Positions 30,576 to 38,556 of a stretch of DNA of 64,000 bases are shown one piece after another. Positions within the stretch are counted from its first letter, which is position 1. Every line of letters starts with the position of its first letter. Origin of the DNA: Thermococcus argininiproducens (GTDB lineage: Archaea; Methanobacteriota_B; Thermococci; Thermococcales; Thermococcaceae). The stretch spans positions 620,001 through 684,000 of the forward strand of contig NZ_CP080572.1 of NCBI RefSeq assembly GCF_023746595.1, given 5' to 3'. A program made the position numbers and the translations under genes. The notes beneath the pieces were generated by a model. The model saw nothing but the letters and a program-made list of their open reading frames with translations, was not told where the DNA came from and ran no database searches.

Positions 30576-31664
30576 ATGATGAGGAAAATTGGCTACACTC
30601 TGGCCCTGCTTTTAGTAGGGCTTGTGATAATTAGCGGCTGTATAGGCGGAGAAAAGATCACTGAGAGCATTAAGGAAGAAGCAAGCAGCGTCATAGAAAG
30701 CTATACTGAAAGTCAAAGTGAGTCTGTCACAGAAACTGAGGAGTATACTACAACGGAGTCTCCACCAGAAACCTCTACTGAAACTCAGGCTCCTGCAATT
30801 TGGGAAACTCCTTGGGATGCTTATCATCCAGTAACAATAGACGGGGAACAGTATCTGATAGTTTACATTAAATACTATCTTCGGGTCAGGACGGAAGAAG
30901 GAGGGGAGATTTACGAATATGAAGTGGAAAAGAAACGTGGAAAAGTGAAAATACATGTATATGGAAATCAGATTAATATGGAGACAGGAGAACAGCAGAA
31001 AGTAGATCTAGGTGAATTTGAAGTCTATGAATATTACGGAAAAATAACCCCTATTAAAGGGGAGGAGATGGAAAATCCACTAGAATTCAAAGTTTGGGTA
31101 AAGGAGAGGACTGAAGATAGTGATACATTCTTCCTTCTACCTTCTCTTGACTTCATGACATTATATGGAGCAGTATACATGGGAGGAGGAGATGTTATTG
31201 GAATCTCCATAACCTATGGAGATCAAAAATTCCTTTTCTATAATCCTGCAGCAGTCGGAGATATGAGTTCAATGCCATATCAGGAAGGAGATATTGGGAT
31301 AATTTCTAATATTCCTGATGTAGGCAATATCTACACAAGCTGGTATGGTTTTTATACCTTCGGAATATGGGAGGCAATTGCAGGAGAGGATCTTTACAAA
31401 GCTAAGAAAGATTCGTGGGGAGTCATGGGATACATGTTTAACTATGAGATAAACCCTGACGGAAGTATTACCCTAGGAGGAAAATCATTTAGAGTGTCAA
31501 ATGTTAGATGGACATATACCTTTGGAAATGCCCAAGGACAGGGTGAAGCCACATTAACAGCACCACTTCCGGTTCCCATAGAGAGCAAGGGTGTTTTTAT
31601 CAGTGAAGGCGTGAACATCTTTACACACATAAAAATAGAGGACATAGAGTTTGAAAAGATTTGA
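30576..31664 (+). CDS. Secreted lipoprotein of unknown function
   Basis: 362 residues. A hydrophobic signal segment ends in the lipobox-like VIISGCIGG, so the mature protein probably starts at that Cys and is anchored outside the membrane. A Ser/Thr/Glu-rich linker (about residues 30-75) follows, typical of Thermococcales surface proteins. The rest is beta-rich and aromatic. I recognise no catalytic motif. ATG 30576 is preceded by GGGGTGGGA. Stands alone, with a TATA-like ATTTTTATAC about 50 bases upstream. Confidence 0.75.
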   Translation: MMRKIGYTLALLLVGLVIISGCIGGEKITESIKEEASSVIESYTESQSESVTETEEYTTTESPPETSTETQAPAIWETPWDAYHPVTIDGEQYLIVYIKYYLRVRTEEGGEIYEYEVEKKRGKVKIHVYGNQINMETGEQQKVDLGEFEVYEYYGKITPIKGEEMENPLEFKVWVKERTEDSDTFFLLPSLDFMTLYGAVYMGGGDVIGISITYGDQKFLFYNPAAVGDMSSMPYQEGDIGIISNIPDVGNIYTSWYGFYTFGIWEAIAGEDLYKAKKDSWGVMGYMFNYEINPDGSITLGGKSFRVSNVRWTYTFGNAQGQGEATLTAPLPVPIESKGVFISEGVNIFTHIKIEDIEFEKI

Positions 31665-31699
31665 GCAAAACTTATATCTTTTCTTTCATATTTCTTAAC

Positions 31700-32341
31700 A
31701 TGTTTGAGGAACATGAACTAAAAACTAAGTTTATACGAATTGCCGGGAGAAAAATCCACCTCCTTGAGGATAAAGGTGGAGTGATTAGGTATAGGCGGGA
31801 CAATGTGGAGAGACTCATTAAAAATAGTGGAGAAAAGCTCAGAATATTGCCTTCTCCTGCAACTGGTTATGGAGTAAAACTTCTAATGATAAAATTTAAG
31901 GAACCAGTCGTGCTTCCCCCACAGGATTCTTTAATTGGGTTTGTTGAGGCTCCTATAGAGATCGATGTAAAGGTTGGAAACCTAACTATAGACCATTTCA
32001 TCTTGGGCAGAGAGAAATATGCTTTGTACGGGACACTGGAATCGGGAATTATAAGTAGATATCACATAAGTCCCTTTTATCTGGAGGAACCAGATAGTTT
32101 GGGAGTAGCAAAATTGATCGTCTCGAATCCCTCCACTGAGTGGAAATCGCTTGATAGAGTGGTAATTCCAATAAAAGGGACTCCAATGTATTATAAGGAT
32201 AAAAAAGCTTATTATCCATTGATTGTTATCACGATTAAAGATCACATTCCAGAAGTTAACAATACTGGGAGACCTCCGAAGGAGGGATTAAACTCTGTGG
32301 GAATTGAACTAGCTCTTCCAAACTTTCTCATGAGGTGGTGA
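31700..32341 (+). CDS. DUF432 family protein
   Basis: 213 residues, soluble and beta-rich. The YALYGTLESGIISRYH and LGVAKLIVSNPS segments suit the archaeal DUF432 family, whose genes often lie next to MscS channel genes, as here. The TATA-like CTTATATC at about 31669-31676 puts the transcription start very near the ATG at 31700, so translation is probably leaderless. The upstream in-frame start would include the promoter. It ends three bases before the channel gene. Confidence 0.75.
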   Translation: MFEEHELKTKFIRIAGRKIHLLEDKGGVIRYRRDNVERLIKNSGEKLRILPSPATGYGVKLLMIKFKEPVVLPPQDSLIGFVEAPIEIDVKVGNLTIDHFILGREKYALYGTLESGIISRYHISPFYLEEPDSLGVAKLIVSNPSTEWKSLDRVVIPIKGTPMYYKDKKAYYPLIVITIKDHIPEVNNTGRPPKEGLNSVGIELALPNFLMRW

Positions 32342-32344
32342 GAG

Positions 32345-33427
32345 ATGAATGTTACTAATGTATCCACTATTTTTGAACAGGGAGTGTTTGGTGAGAATCT
32401 TTTTCTAACTTTAACTATAGGTGCAGTGATTAAAGCGGTGTTAATTCTTTTGATCGGTCTTGTGTTTGCTAAGATCGTCAAGAGATACCTTATCAACCTT
32501 TCAAGAAGCACCAAGTATGTATGGATAGTGAACGAAGATACAGCGTCAACCCTCCATAACTTAATCATCATAATCGCAGTTGTGTATTCATTTGATGCTC
32601 TTGGAATTCTTTCCTATGAAGTTTTAGGGACAAGTTTAAGCAATCTGCTAACAGCATTCTTAGTCTTTTACTTCTCTTACCTCCTTGCTAAGAAGTCAAA
32701 GGACTATTGGATAATGCGTACTCCTCAACAAAGGCTTCCAGAAGTTCAACTTAAAGCAAAGCTCTTTTATTATATCTTGGTTATCTTAGCGTTTTTTATA
32801 GCTCTTAATATAGCAGGCTTCACAGGAAAATTAACTACCTTATTAGCGGCAGCAGGTATAACGGGTATTGTTTTGGGATTTGCTTCTCAGACTGTTGTTG
32901 CAAACTTCGTTTCGGGAATTTTCATGTATTTTGATAAGCCTCTCAAAATTGGGGATCCTGTTGAAGTTGGTGGTTACTCGGGCATTGTCCACGATATAAG
33001 GATACTCTCCACTAGAATAAGAACGTGGGATGGCCTTTTAGTAAGGATTCCAAATGAAAAGCTCTTTAACAGTGATATAAAAAATCTCCAGAAATACCCT
33101 GCGAGGAGAGTTGATATTATTGTAACTATAGCGTATAAAGAAGACATTCAGAAAACCATTGATCTCATAAAAAGAATGCTTGATGAAATGCCATACGTCT
33201 TAGCAGAACCCGAGCCGGCAGTTTTTGTAGATAATCTTGGGGATAATGGTGTCCACATAGCTGTTAGGGCATGGGCACCTAGTGAGAAGTGGTTTGATGT
33301 AAGAACTCAAATACTCCAGAAGATAAAGGATACTCTCGAAAGAGAGGGAATAGAGATACCATTCCCACAAAGGGTGAATTGGTTTGCTGAGGAGCTTAGG
33401 GTAAGGATTGAGGGAAAGGAGATCTAA
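32345..33427 (+). CDS. MscS-type mechanosensitive channel
   Basis: 360 residues. Hydrophobic N-terminal helices are followed by the pore helix LLAAAGITGIVLGFASQTVVANFVSGIFMYFDKP (about residues 165-200). The beta domain GDPVEVGGYSGIVHDI, with the family's DGLLVRIPNEKL, comes next, then an alpha/beta C-terminus. It would open under osmotic downshock. Coupled to the DUF432 gene, which may modulate it. GGTGAGAG precedes the ATG. Confidence 0.93.
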   Translation: MNVTNVSTIFEQGVFGENLFLTLTIGAVIKAVLILLIGLVFAKIVKRYLINLSRSTKYVWIVNEDTASTLHNLIIIIAVVYSFDALGILSYEVLGTSLSNLLTAFLVFYFSYLLAKKSKDYWIMRTPQQRLPEVQLKAKLFYYILVILAFFIALNIAGFTGKLTTLLAAAGITGIVLGFASQTVVANFVSGIFMYFDKPLKIGDPVEVGGYSGIVHDIRILSTRIRTWDGLLVRIPNEKLFNSDIKNLQKYPARRVDIIVTIAYKEDIQKTIDLIKRMLDEMPYVLAEPEPAVFVDNLGDNGVHIAVRAWAPSEKWFDVRTQILQKIKDTLEREGIEIPFPQRVNWFAEELRVRIEGKEI

Positions 33428-33429
33428 TT

Positions 33430-34593
33430 TCATTCTTTTTCTATTAGAGCATAGAAAAAGCCGATGGTTTTGTGTTTGTGAGGCCATGCTCTCATAGTGC
33501 TAGGAAGAAAACCTTCATCGTAGGGCCCGTTTAAAGGAACCAGCTTTGCCTCACTATGGCGTTTGAGGAACCATGCTATGACTTCCTCATTCTCCTCCCT
33601 CAGCATTGAACATGTTGAGTACAAAAGTCTACCTCCAGGTTTTAAAAGTTCCCATGCACTTTCAAGGAGTTCTTTTTGGGTGGATACTACCTTTGGGATA
33701 TTCTTCTCTCTTAAACGCCATCTAAGTTCAGGGTTTTTTGCTATAGTTCCGTCACTTGTGCAGGGAGCATCGAGAAGGACTTTATCAGCTATCTCTTTTC
33801 CTAGAATTTCGGGGGCTTTTCTTCCATCAGCTTTAATAATTTTTGTAATTTCAACACCTGCTCTCTTTAATACCTCCTTCATACGTTTTATTCTTTGTTT
33901 TTCAATATCAAAGGCATAGATCATGCCCTTGTTCATCATGATCTCTGCCATGTGGGCAGTTTTACCACCGGGGGCTGCTGCTAGATCTACAACAACATCT
34001 CCGGGTTTTGGGGCTAGAATTAGGGAAGCCATTGCAGAGGCCTCCTCTTGAGGTAGGGCAAATCCTTTGTTAAAGAGCCATTCTGGATTAAAAGCATCTG
34101 AGAGTCTCAACACAGTCTTAACTAGTTTGCTTCTCTCAAAACGAATATTTTTGCTTTTAAGATATTCTTCTACCTCTTTCAGGTTTGTTTTGAGAAGGTT
34201 GATCCTTATGCTCATTGGGAGGCTGTCATTGAGTGCTTTAAGAAGGTCTTCAGTCTCCTCTCCAATAAGGCTTCTCATTCTCCTTATGAACCATTCGGGG
34301 AATAGATATTCCCATTTGAGCTTTTTTTCTTTGCTATCGAGCTTGGGGATGTAGTTTAAAATTTTTGGAAGGAGATCATAGTAATAATAACCCACATATG
34401 GATGTGTTCTCTTAGAAAGAAACTGTGCTAGGCCCTTTAAATGGCCTCGTGTTTTTTCATTAGGATCCCTAAAAATAGCGACTTCTATAGCAACTCTAAG
34501 TGTTGCCCTCAGCCATGGGTCTAAGATAAGAGGAGAAGTCCCTACAAGTTCTTCGATAATTTCATCTATAACTCCAAGTCTACGCTGGATAGA
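33430..34593 (-). pseudogene. NOP2/Sun family RNA m5C methyltransferase, C-terminal part (split by IS)
   Basis: 387 codons. This part contains the SAM-binding methyltransferase domain: VVDLAAAPGGKTAHMAE, DAPCTSDGT with the first catalytic Cys, and YSTCSMLREENE with the second. The N-terminal 53 codons lie beyond the insertion at 36017-36175. Joining the two flanks gives ...GVFY|SIQRRLG... in one frame, about 440 residues. An ATG inside the element end (34641) could start a chimeric protein with 16 foreign residues, so some activity may survive without the N-terminal segment. It converges with the mscS gene. Confidence 0.9.
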
Positions 34594-36016
34594 CTGACCT
34601 CCTCCCCGTTTTTTAAGGTGGGGAGGTTTGAGGGGTTTCATTCAAACCCAACATAAAGCGGGTCTTCGACCCCTCTGGGAGGGCCTTCCCCCAATTACCC
34701 CTACCCGCCGTTAAACCCGGCAGGCTCGGGGTTATCTTTTCAACAACCCTCCTCAAAATATTAAAAGCCCCAACCAAATCAGCGTTTAGGACAAGCCCTT
34801 CCACGGGACACTTAAACAAGCCACGAATAAATCTGGCCCCTTCATGGGGCTTCCCGCAGAAGGGGCAAAGCTTTGAAGTGAAAGCCTCATCAACAAGCAA
34901 GACTTGAATACCAAACTCTTCCGAGACTTCCTTCAAGCGTTTGATAACGCTATTGAACCGCCAAACGTGGGAAAGGATGAAATTCTGCTTTTTACCCTTC
35001 TCAGAATTCCTTGCAATTCCCTTTGGATAACCCACGATTATTCTACTAATGCCTAATTGATAGAGTTTCTCAACAGTTTGCCTTACTATAGTGTTGATGT
35101 AGTGTTTTGCTTGAAGTTTTGCTTTTTCATACATTCTTCTAAGTTTTCTGCTTCTTTTGGCTCCGCTCTTGTTGATTTTAGATTGATACTCAGCAATCCG
35201 CTTTTGCCAGTAGAAAGCAATACTCTTGAGCGGCCTCCCATTAACTAAGAATGATTCACCGTTCTCAAGGTAAACGGCCATTAAGTTGTTCACTCCCAAG
35301 TCAATGCCAGCAGTTAAATTGCTTAACGGTTTTCTTGGAAGTTTGACCCAACCGTTTTCAGTTAACTTTTCCTCAACCTTTGAAATTGAAACATGAGCGT
35401 ACCATTTCCCCTTTACCTCATTGTAAATTATTTCTAAACGCCCTTGCTTGCCCTTCAAGTGAATTCTCCCCTTGAATTGAACTTCAAGCCTTTTGAATTT
35501 TCCAAGGCCTTGGAGGATTAATTTGTTCCCTTCAATTTTATACTGGTCTTTTCTGAGGATTATGAGTGGCTTCCCCTCCCTTTTATAGCCTGGAGGTTTT
35601 GGTTTTAACCACTTGGGGAGTTCTTTATTCTTCTTCATTCTAATTTGCGAGAAGAAGTCCCGCCAAGCTTCAGCATTCTTTCTTGCTATTTGTTGAACTG
35701 TTGCAGAGCCGATTTCACGCTTGTACTTCTCGTAAACGATTTTCTCAGTCTTGTTAAAGTCCACTAGCTCGTGGTTAAAGAATTGTTGTCTTCTCAAGTA
35801 GTTCACCTCATTCCAAACTTTAGCTCCAAGGTCAGCTAGCTCGAACAAAATCTTTTCTTGCTCTTTTGAAGGTTGGAGTTTTAGTGTTACTGTCCTCTTC
35901 ATATCAAATTATAGTATAATTTTTAGGCTTTAAAAAAGTAACGCTTTCCTGCTCAAAGGCTTGCTTTAGAATTCCCGCATCCCCGCTCCAAAGGGCGAGG
36001 CTTTCAGGAGAAAAAA
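34594..36016 (-). mobile_element. IS200/IS605-type element with tnpB only
   Basis: 1,423 bases. The left end (36016 downward, minus strand) follows the flank TTTTAC and carries a GCCTCGCCCTTTGGAGC hairpin. The right end has CCTCCCC...GGGGAGG, ending GGTCAG at 34594. There are no terminal inverted repeats and no target duplication, and insertion is 3' of a TTTAC-like target, all usual for this family. No tnpA is present. The interrupted gene reads on in frame if the element is removed exactly. Confidence 0.9.
34613..35902 (-). CDS. tnpB: TnpB / OrfB protein of the IS element
   Basis: 429 residues. RuvC motif I is GIDLGVNNLMAV (Asp about 197) and motif III is LNADLVGAFNI. A zinc-finger region CPFCGKPHEGARF...FKCP lies between. 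At motif II, where many TnpB have a Glu (VVEDL), the sequence is IIVGYPKG, so the second catalytic acid is not where expected. In active family members TnpB is an RNA-guided DNA nuclease. Without tnpA this copy needs a transposase in trans. ATG 35902 lies after AATTATACTATAATT. Confidence 0.9.
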   Translation of the reverse strand: MKRTVTLKLQPSKEQEKILFELADLGAKVWNEVNYLRRQQFFNHELVDFNKTEKIVYEKYKREIGSATVQQIARKNAEAWRDFFSQIRMKKNKELPKWLKPKPPGYKREGKPLIILRKDQYKIEGNKLILQGLGKFKRLEVQFKGRIHLKGKQGRLEIIYNEVKGKWYAHVSISKVEEKLTENGWVKLPRKPLSNLTAGIDLGVNNLMAVYLENGESFLVNGRPLKSIAFYWQKRIAEYQSKINKSGAKRSRKLRRMYEKAKLQAKHYINTIVRQTVEKLYQLGISRIIVGYPKGIARNSEKGKKQNFILSHVWRFNSVIKRLKEVSEEFGIQVLLVDEAFTSKLCPFCGKPHEGARFIRGLFKCPVEGLVLNADLVGAFNILRRVVEKITPSLPGLTAGRGNWGKALPEGSKTRFMLGLNETPQTSPP

Positions 36017-36175
36017 GTAAAATACTCCGGTTAACTTTGAGTTTTCCCACCCATTAATCTTATACTTTGCAAAGGCCTTTCTCTTTGCTTGTTGGCTTGG
36101 CTTTACCTCTTCACCAAGCTTAATTGCTTCAATGAGTGCATATAGCTGCCTGTCGCTCAGTTTAAGTTTTCCCAT
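36017..36175 (-). pseudogene. NOP2/Sun family RNA methyltransferase, N-terminal part (split by IS)
   Basis: 53 codons from ATG 36175 (GAGAGGGATGA before it) to the insertion point. Contains MGKLKLSDRQLYALIEAIK and ends in LTGVFY, a good fit to the NusB-like N-terminal region of archaeal family members. Reading on into the element gives a short false tail ending at 35966. It overlaps the end of the upstream methylase gene by 14 bases. Confidence 0.85.
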
Positions 36176-36785
36176 CTTCATCCCTCTCAAAACGATATAT
36201 GTCAACTAGAATTCTCTCAAGCTTCTTTTTATGGAAGAAAAATTGAGCCGGAATCTCAAAAGGCAAGGTCATGCGATGAGTTATTTTGAATTCGTTGTCT
36301 CTTATGAAGGCTTCTATAAATCTTCTTACCTCAGATTTTGCTAAGTGGATAGAATACACAACATTACTAATCTCAAAAGCCTTTAAAAGAAATGGTCTGT
36401 CTGCTTTTGGGTTTTGGCTTCCAAAAGGGGGGTTCATTATCACGGTATCCACCTTAACATTGAAGTCACTAACATCACTTTCAATGAAGTTTATATTTGT
36501 AATCCCAAGAGTTTTAGCATTTTCTATAGCTATTTTTAAAGCATTTCCATCTTTATCTATTGCATAGACCTTTTTTGCGCCCATTAAACTTGCTCCTATA
36601 CTCAAAACTCCTGTTCCGGCTCCTAAATCAGCTATAACTTTGTCTTTAACCTCCCCTAGTGTGGAAGCTAACCAAAGAAGTTCACTTGCAACATTCCCTG
36701 GGGTTTTATATTGCTCCAGTTCTGGCTTGGGGTCCTTAAAACCCTTAAGATTTGAGAGAATCATTGCAAGGTGTTTCTTTTTCAT
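36162..36785 (-). CDS. METTL5-like nucleic acid methyltransferase (COG2263 type)
   Basis: 207 residues. The SAM motif is VIADLGAGTGVLSIG (about residues 52-66), and motif IV is VIMNPPFGSQNPKADRPFL (about 115-133), the NPPF form expected for N6-adenine methylation. The short length with little beyond the Rossmann domain matches archaeal METTL5 homologues, which probably modify rRNA. ATG 36785 follows GGTGGTAGA. It lies in a run with the membrane protein upstream and the split NOP2/Sun gene downstream, so the IS separates what was a small RNA-modification operon. Confidence 0.85.
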   Translation of the reverse strand: MKKKHLAMILSNLKGFKDPKPELEQYKTPGNVASELLWLASTLGEVKDKVIADLGAGTGVLSIGASLMGAKKVYAIDKDGNALKIAIENAKTLGITNINFIESDVSDFNVKVDTVIMNPPFGSQNPKADRPFLLKAFEISNVVYSIHLAKSEVRRFIEAFIRDNEFKITHRMTLPFEIPAQFFFHKKKLERILVDIYRFERDEDGKT

Positions 36786-36793
36786 TCTACCAC

Positions 36794-37174
36794 CTATGGA
36801 TGAGTTGTTATGTAGTGGAAGAGTTCTTCCCATGTCATATTAAGCTCTAACCCCTCTATCCCAAATACAGTGCCAGCGGTTGTTAATATAAACATTATCA
36901 CAATCACTCCAAGAAGAAATCCAAATTCTGCTGTGAGCGCGACAACAAGGGCTTCTTTTAGGTTTAATTTTATTGGTCGTAGGAGGATTATAAATAGCAC
37001 TAGTATCCCCAAAAACAAGTCTATTTTGAGAGAAACCACAACCCCGAGAATCGAGATAGTCAAAATTGAATAATTCCTTAATTTTTTATACGTAAATACT
37101 TCTAAGGCCGTTTTTAAGAACATATAATAAACAATGACAAGGAGTGCATAAATCACAGTGTCAACGATACTCAT
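36794..37174 (-). CDS. Small membrane protein, function unknown
   Basis: 126 residues with about four hydrophobic helices and a short acidic C-terminus (WEELFHYITTHP). I recognise no family. It ends nine bases before the methylase start and probably shares its transcript. The TATA-like region (ATATAAATC, minus strand, about 37193-37201) lies just upstream, very close to relic B. Confidence 0.6.
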   Translation of the reverse strand: MSIVDTVIYALLVIVYYMFLKTALEVFTYKKLRNYSILTISILGVVVSLKIDLFLGILVLFIILLRPIKLNLKEALVVALTAEFGFLLGVIVIMFILTTAGTVFGIEGLELNMTWEELFHYITTHP

Positions 37175-37227
37175 GGAAGAGAATTTGAGCTTTGATTTAT
37201 ATATTCTTTCCGAAAACCTTGGCGTTC

Positions 37228-37432
37228 AAAGTGAGATGTAATCACTCCAAAGTGAGCATCAAAAGATTTAAACACTCTTGCCAATAGTAATGAGTGATTC
37301 AATACATTTAAGAGGCAGTCAGCGATTTCTGCCGTTAGGGAAACAGCTGGTAGTGGTTGTATGGTCCGGCCGGGGAGAGTAAGGGTGCAGTGAACTCTCA
37401 CGAAGTCCTGTCTTTGTGGCGGGGTAGGTCAC
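37228..37432 (+). repeat. Internally deleted IS200/IS605-type element (relic B)
   Basis: About 205 bases; the left border is approximate. GTAATGAGTGATTCAAT matches the tnpB start region of the complete element at 47901. The right part shares GGCAGTCAGCGATTTC, GGTAGTGGTTG and the final GGTAGGTCAC with relic A. The same deletion junction in A and B points to a MITE-like family mobilised in trans. The terminal GTCAC contains the dph2 stop codon on the other strand. Confidence 0.7.
37310..37432 (+). ncRNA. Possible stand-alone omega (guide) RNA segment in relic B
   Basis: The tnpB-tail/right-end part is kept without tnpB, as in relic A, but more diverged (GGTAGTGGTTGTATGGTCC). The guide part would read into the end of dph2 (AAAGCTTTTGGG...). 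Expression is unproven. Confidence 0.25.
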
Positions 37433-38472
37433 AAAGCTTTTGGGAGCTTCAAGCTTATTCCCAAGGGTTCATCTTTCCTTCTTTCTCCTCCCAAAATTTC
37501 ATCAAATTCGTAATCTTCTCTTAACCCTAGCAAAATTTCTAGTTCCTTTGGGGTTAGTACTGGTTTCCTCCAGTTTTCTACATCATCTATTGGAACCCTT
37601 GGGCATGCTACAACAACATACGCATCGAAGTCGAATCCTTCTAGGGCAGGATAACTTATGTGATTCATTGCTATAAGCTGCCCTTCTTTTCCATGTTTTT
37701 TGAGGAGTTCCAGTATTCTTCTTGCTTCTCCAATTCTCAGTTGGCCTTTTTTCGTGCTTATAATCACTCCGAATCTCTTGGCATCATAGGCTTTTGTTAT
37801 TTGTGCCCATCTCTTCCTTATCACTCTCTCTGCTTCTTCATTTACCCATATTGCATCTCCGCTGTAGGGATTTATGGCTAAGGTGGGTTTTTTAGTCGTT
37901 AAGGCTACTCCTATTGGGTGGAAATATCCAGCACCTATAAATAGAATTCCTTCTACCTCTTCATCTACCTTAGCAGAAGAAAAATTACATCCTATGACCT
38001 GTCCTAGAAAGGACACTCTCCCATCACCTTTTCCCAAGAAGACATTAAAACCTTCTCTTTCTAGGAAGGCTTTGACATAATTTAGATCTTTTATATGCTG
38101 TACTGTTGTTACAAGAGTTATTTTTCTCCCAAGCTTTTTAATCTCGCTGAGATTCTTTTTTAGAACCTTTTCCATATCGACTCTTGCAAAGGCTGGGATA
38201 AAAATAGTTGGAACCTCTAAATTCAGCTGCATATATGAGTGACCCAAGTGGATTAGAGCGTTACACCCTAATTGTTTTGCTTCTCTATCGGCTGGGTCAC
38301 ATGATCCATAATTTATGTCACCACTTATTATTGTCTCTATTCCATTCTCTTCTAAAAACCTCGCGAGTATCTGTGCCTCTCTTTTGAGACCTTCTGGAGT
38401 TTGGATAAGAACTTTTTTAGCTTTAATTTCCCTTAACTTTTCTAGAACTTCTCTCTCGTAAATTTCGTGCAT
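37429..38472 (-). CDS. dph2: Diphthamide synthesis protein Dph2
   Basis: 347 residues. It transfers the 3-amino-3-carboxypropyl group from SAM to a His of elongation factor 2 by unusual radical chemistry. The three Cys that hold the [4Fe-4S] cluster are seen in GSCDPAD, GCNFSSAK and ACPRVPIDD. GGTGAGCAC precedes the ATG. The stop TGA (37431-37429) lies inside the last bases of relic B, so the original C-terminus may have been a few residues different. All functional motifs are intact. Confidence 0.95.
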   Translation of the reverse strand: MHEIYEREVLEKLREIKAKKVLIQTPEGLKREAQILARFLEENGIETIISGDINYGSCDPADREAKQLGCNALIHLGHSYMQLNLEVPTIFIPAFARVDMEKVLKKNLSEIKKLGRKITLVTTVQHIKDLNYVKAFLEREGFNVFLGKGDGRVSFLGQVIGCNFSSAKVDEEVEGILFIGAGYFHPIGVALTTKKPTLAINPYSGDAIWVNEEAERVIRKRWAQITKAYDAKRFGVIISTKKGQLRIGEARRILELLKKHGKEGQLIAMNHISYPALEGFDFDAYVVVACPRVPIDDVENWRKPVLTPKELEILLGLREDYEFDEILGGERRKDEPLGISLKLPKAL

Positions 38473-38487
38473 GTGCTCACCACTTCT

Positions 38488-38500
38488 TTTCGAAACGAAA
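38488..38500. promoter_or_regulatory. Small palindrome in the dph2 / yhfC divergent region
   Basis: TTTCG-AAA-CGAAA lies upstream of the likely TATA box (CTTTTAAATA, about 38503-38512) of the rightward gene. It could be an accessory site for the same regulator as the larger palindrome. Confidence 0.3.
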
Positions 38501-38525
38501 TTCTTTTAAATATTTAGTTCTAACA

Positions 38526-38546
38526 ATACCTCGAACTTCGAGGTAT
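38526..38546. promoter_or_regulatory. Perfect 10-bp-arm palindrome, candidate PadR operator
   Basis: ATACCTCGAA-C-TTCGAGGTAT, centred at 38536, about where transcription should start given the TATA at 38503-38512. The operon it precedes ends with a PadR-family regulator gene, so self-repression is the simple reading. Confidence 0.65.
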
Positions 38547-38556
38547 GGTGGTGCCC

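Noticed and set aside
37171-37401. Minus-strand open frame of 76 codons over relic B
   Set aside because: It lies across element ends that are noncoding in the complete copy and has no start signals.
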